Assembly: GCA_964591565.1 (NCBI GenBank)
Contig: CAZQEC010000044.1
Location: 1 to 7,249, forward strand
Direction of reading: 5' to 3'
DNA: 7,249 nt
From: CAZQEC01 sp964591565
Lineage (GTDB): Bacteria; Patescibacteriota; UBA1384; CAJBMM01
The notes beneath the pieces were generated by a model. That model made no database searches and had not been told where the DNA came from. It saw only the letters and a list, made by a program, of their open reading frames with translations. The translations under genes and the position numbers were made by a program. This document shows, piece after piece, positions 6,379-7,249 of this stretch. Each line of letters starts with the position of its first letter. The stretch's first letter is position 1.

Positions 6379-6588
6379 GATCTCTTTCAAAACCAAATTA
6401 ATCAGTCATTTCGACTCGTTAAGTTTTGCCTGCCCTTCCGTAGCATGAGCGTAGGAGGGTCGAACGGTCGCCTGCCTGCCGTCAGGCAGGGAGAAATCTC
6501 GAATAATTTTTTTGTAGATCTCTCCACTACTCCGCCAAAGGCGGATACGGTCGAGATGACAACATCTATCAGGATTTTTCAAAGAGGT
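6379..6588. repeat. Intergenic palindromic element with nested hairpins
   Basis: The core runs from gtcatttcgac (6405-6415) to gtcgagatgac (6550-6560), inverted at 10 of 11 bases. Inner arms ggagaaatct (6490-6499) and agatctctcc (6516-6525) are inverted at 9 of 10 around a 16-base AT-rich loop. Outer flanks near 6380-6392 (atctctttcaaaa) and 6576-6588 (ttttcaaagaggt) extend the symmetry. Nested perfect hairpins are cctgcctg-ccgt-caggcagg (6471-6490) and tccgcc-aaa-ggcgga (6531-6545). The order of parts is the same as in the thrS element (4271-4351). It lies between convergent genes and codes for nothing visible. MITE-like origin is inferred. Confidence 0.7.
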
Positions 6589-6590
6589 TT

Positions 6591-6656
6591 AATATCGTTC
6601 GAGCGTTAGCGAGAACTAAACAACCAGATAGTTCTCGTATACGCTCGAACAGTATT
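6591..6656. repeat. Long near-perfect hairpin between convergent genes
   Basis: The arms 6597-6618 (gttcgagcgt...gagaacta) and 6629-6650 (tagttctcg...gctcgaac) match at 19 of 22 positions around a 10-base loop; the outer bases aata/tatt lengthen the stem. It lies 16 bases beyond the stop of the minus-strand membrane gene. No T-run follows on either strand, so a standard intrinsic terminator is unlikely. It may protect the 3' end of the bL25 operon mRNA or be another dispersed palindrome. Confidence 0.7.
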
Positions 6657-6671
6657 TGTTACTCAATATAT

Positions 6672-6962
6672 TTACAGCGAGCAACGCTTTGAGTAGTGAT
6701 CGGCCAGAGTTAGTAAAAATATCAATATGAACGGAATTATTAGTTTCCATTGCTTTGTTTTATCGCTTTTGAACTCAATGTATATACGATAAATTGCGAT
6801 GATGAAGGATATAAATCCAATGGCTGAAAATAAACCGGTAATAAAGAATATTCTGGTGCTGTTACAGGCGACGGTGTAGTTTAAAACATTAAAAATAACG
6901 AAAAAAATCACACTTAACGTAATCCACAAATTAGAGTCTTGAAAACGTAGGTTTTTAAGCAT
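6672..6962 (-). CDS. Small three-helix membrane protein, hypothetical
   Basis: A 96-residue protein with three likely membrane segments: about 13-33 (LWITLSVIFFVIFNVLNYTV), 36-62 (RIFFITGLFSAIGFISFIIA) and 73-90 (KLIIPFILIFLLTLAD). A Lys-rich loop (FKSDKTKQWK) lies between the second and third. ATG 6962 was chosen over the in-frame ATG at 6995: it overlaps the bL25 stop (ATGCTTAA) and is preceded by TGAGGA five bases away. That arrangement implies translational coupling with the ribosomal gene. No family is recognised and there are no conserved polar motifs inside the membrane segments; function unknown. Confidence 0.65.
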   Translation of the reverse strand: MLKNLRFQDSNLWITLSVIFFVIFNVLNYTVACNSTRIFFITGLFSAIGFISFIIAIYRIYIEFKSDKTKQWKLIIPFILIFLLTLADHYSKRCSL

Positions 6963-7249
6963 TTGGTTCCTCACTTGTTTGTTTTTCCGATTCACCTTCC
7001 GTCAACTCCTCATCCACAGCACCCTTTTCCTCTACTTCAACGGCGGCTACCGCTTCGGCTTCGGAAGTTTCTTCGGCCAGTTCGGCTTCTAATTGCTCTT
7101 CGCTAATTGGGGCTTGAACCACCACAATCGAAAGCTCGGGGTCATTCAAAATTTCTATACCTTTTGGCACTTTAATATCTGATACGTGAATAGAGTCATC
7201 AAACTCTTTCAAAACTGAAATATCAACGTCAATGTGTTGTACCAAATCA
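6955..7249 (-). CDS. rplY: Ribosomal protein bL25 (CTC/TL5 family), N-terminus outside window
   Basis: The last 97 residues are visible; the frame is open to the right edge, so the TTG at 7245 is not the start. Residues 1-47 (LVQHIDVDISVLKEFDDSIH, then VSDIKVPKGIEILNDPEL) match the C-terminal beta domain of the long bL25/CTC form, which binds 5S rRNA in the large subunit through the missing N-terminal domain. The remaining 50 residues form an acidic, low-complexity tail with 18 glutamates (EEQLEAELAEETSEAEA, ending EEPNA), common in long bL25 proteins. The gene reads leftward and its stop overlaps the start of the membrane-protein gene. Confidence 0.9.
   Translation of the reverse strand, partial: DLVQHIDVDISVLKEFDDSIHVSDIKVPKGIEILNDPELSIVVVQAPISEEQLEAELAEETSEAEAVAAVEVEEKGAVDEELTEGESEKQTSEEPNA

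Noticed and set aside
2072..6957. Recoded TGA (as in Gracilibacteria or SR1)
   Set aside because: No visible gene ends in TGA, but no recognised gene has an in-frame TGA either, and conserved Gly positions use GGN; the stop sample is too small to mean anything.
6963..6995. Longer N-terminus (MNRKNKQVRNQ) for the membrane protein
   Set aside because: It would lie wholly inside the bL25 tail; ATG 6962 has a TGAGGA site and the typical stop-start overlap.
7243..7245. TTG as the start of bL25
   Set aside because: The visible part is only the C-terminal domain; the frame continues beyond the window edge.

Overview
The window looks like a chromosomal piece of a Candidatus Patescibacteria (CPR) genome, or a close relative of that kind of small-genome bacterium. 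This is an inference from four things: a long Thr/Ser/Gly/Asn-rich repeat surface protein, a 'four helix bundle' protein of a type common in these genomes, a threonyl-tRNA synthetase without the N-terminal TGS domain, and several palindromic repeat elements between and inside genes. The standard genetic code fits: no recognised gene has an internal TGA, although all visible stops are TAA or TAG.

Layout, left to right. (1) 2-2074 (+) is the C-terminal 690 residues of a large surface protein; its start lies outside the window. (2) 2083-3309 (+) is glyA (serine hydroxymethyltransferase), with a Shine-Dalgarno that overlaps the preceding stop codon. (3) 3354-3896 (+) is a four helix bundle protein, bracketed by two arrays of a degenerate 9-10 base repeat in opposite orientation. 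(4) 3950-5806 (+) is thrS, possibly with an almost leaderless mRNA, and with an 81-base palindromic element inserted in frame in its editing-domain region. A third copy of the 9-10 base repeat overlaps its stop codon. (5) 5917-6225 (+) is a small Arg-rich orphan with a nine-base Shine-Dalgarno; a possible 37-residue ORF overlaps its 3' end. (6) 6293-6671 has no gene but holds three palindromic structures; one has the same architecture as the element inside thrS. (7) 6672-6962 (-) is a small three-helix membrane protein, translationally overlapped with (8) 6955-7249 (-), the C-terminal part of ribosomal protein bL25, which runs off the right edge.

glyA and thrS are housekeeping genes (one-carbon and glycine metabolism; tRNA charging), as is bL25. 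The most interesting signals are not the housekeeping genes but the repeats: a palindromic family that has entered a coding sequence without breaking it, and a short repeat (core GGCNAAATAGG) that sits over three consecutive stop codons and frames the four helix bundle gene. Whether that gene and its flanking arrays form a small mobile or RNA-based unit is the main open question.
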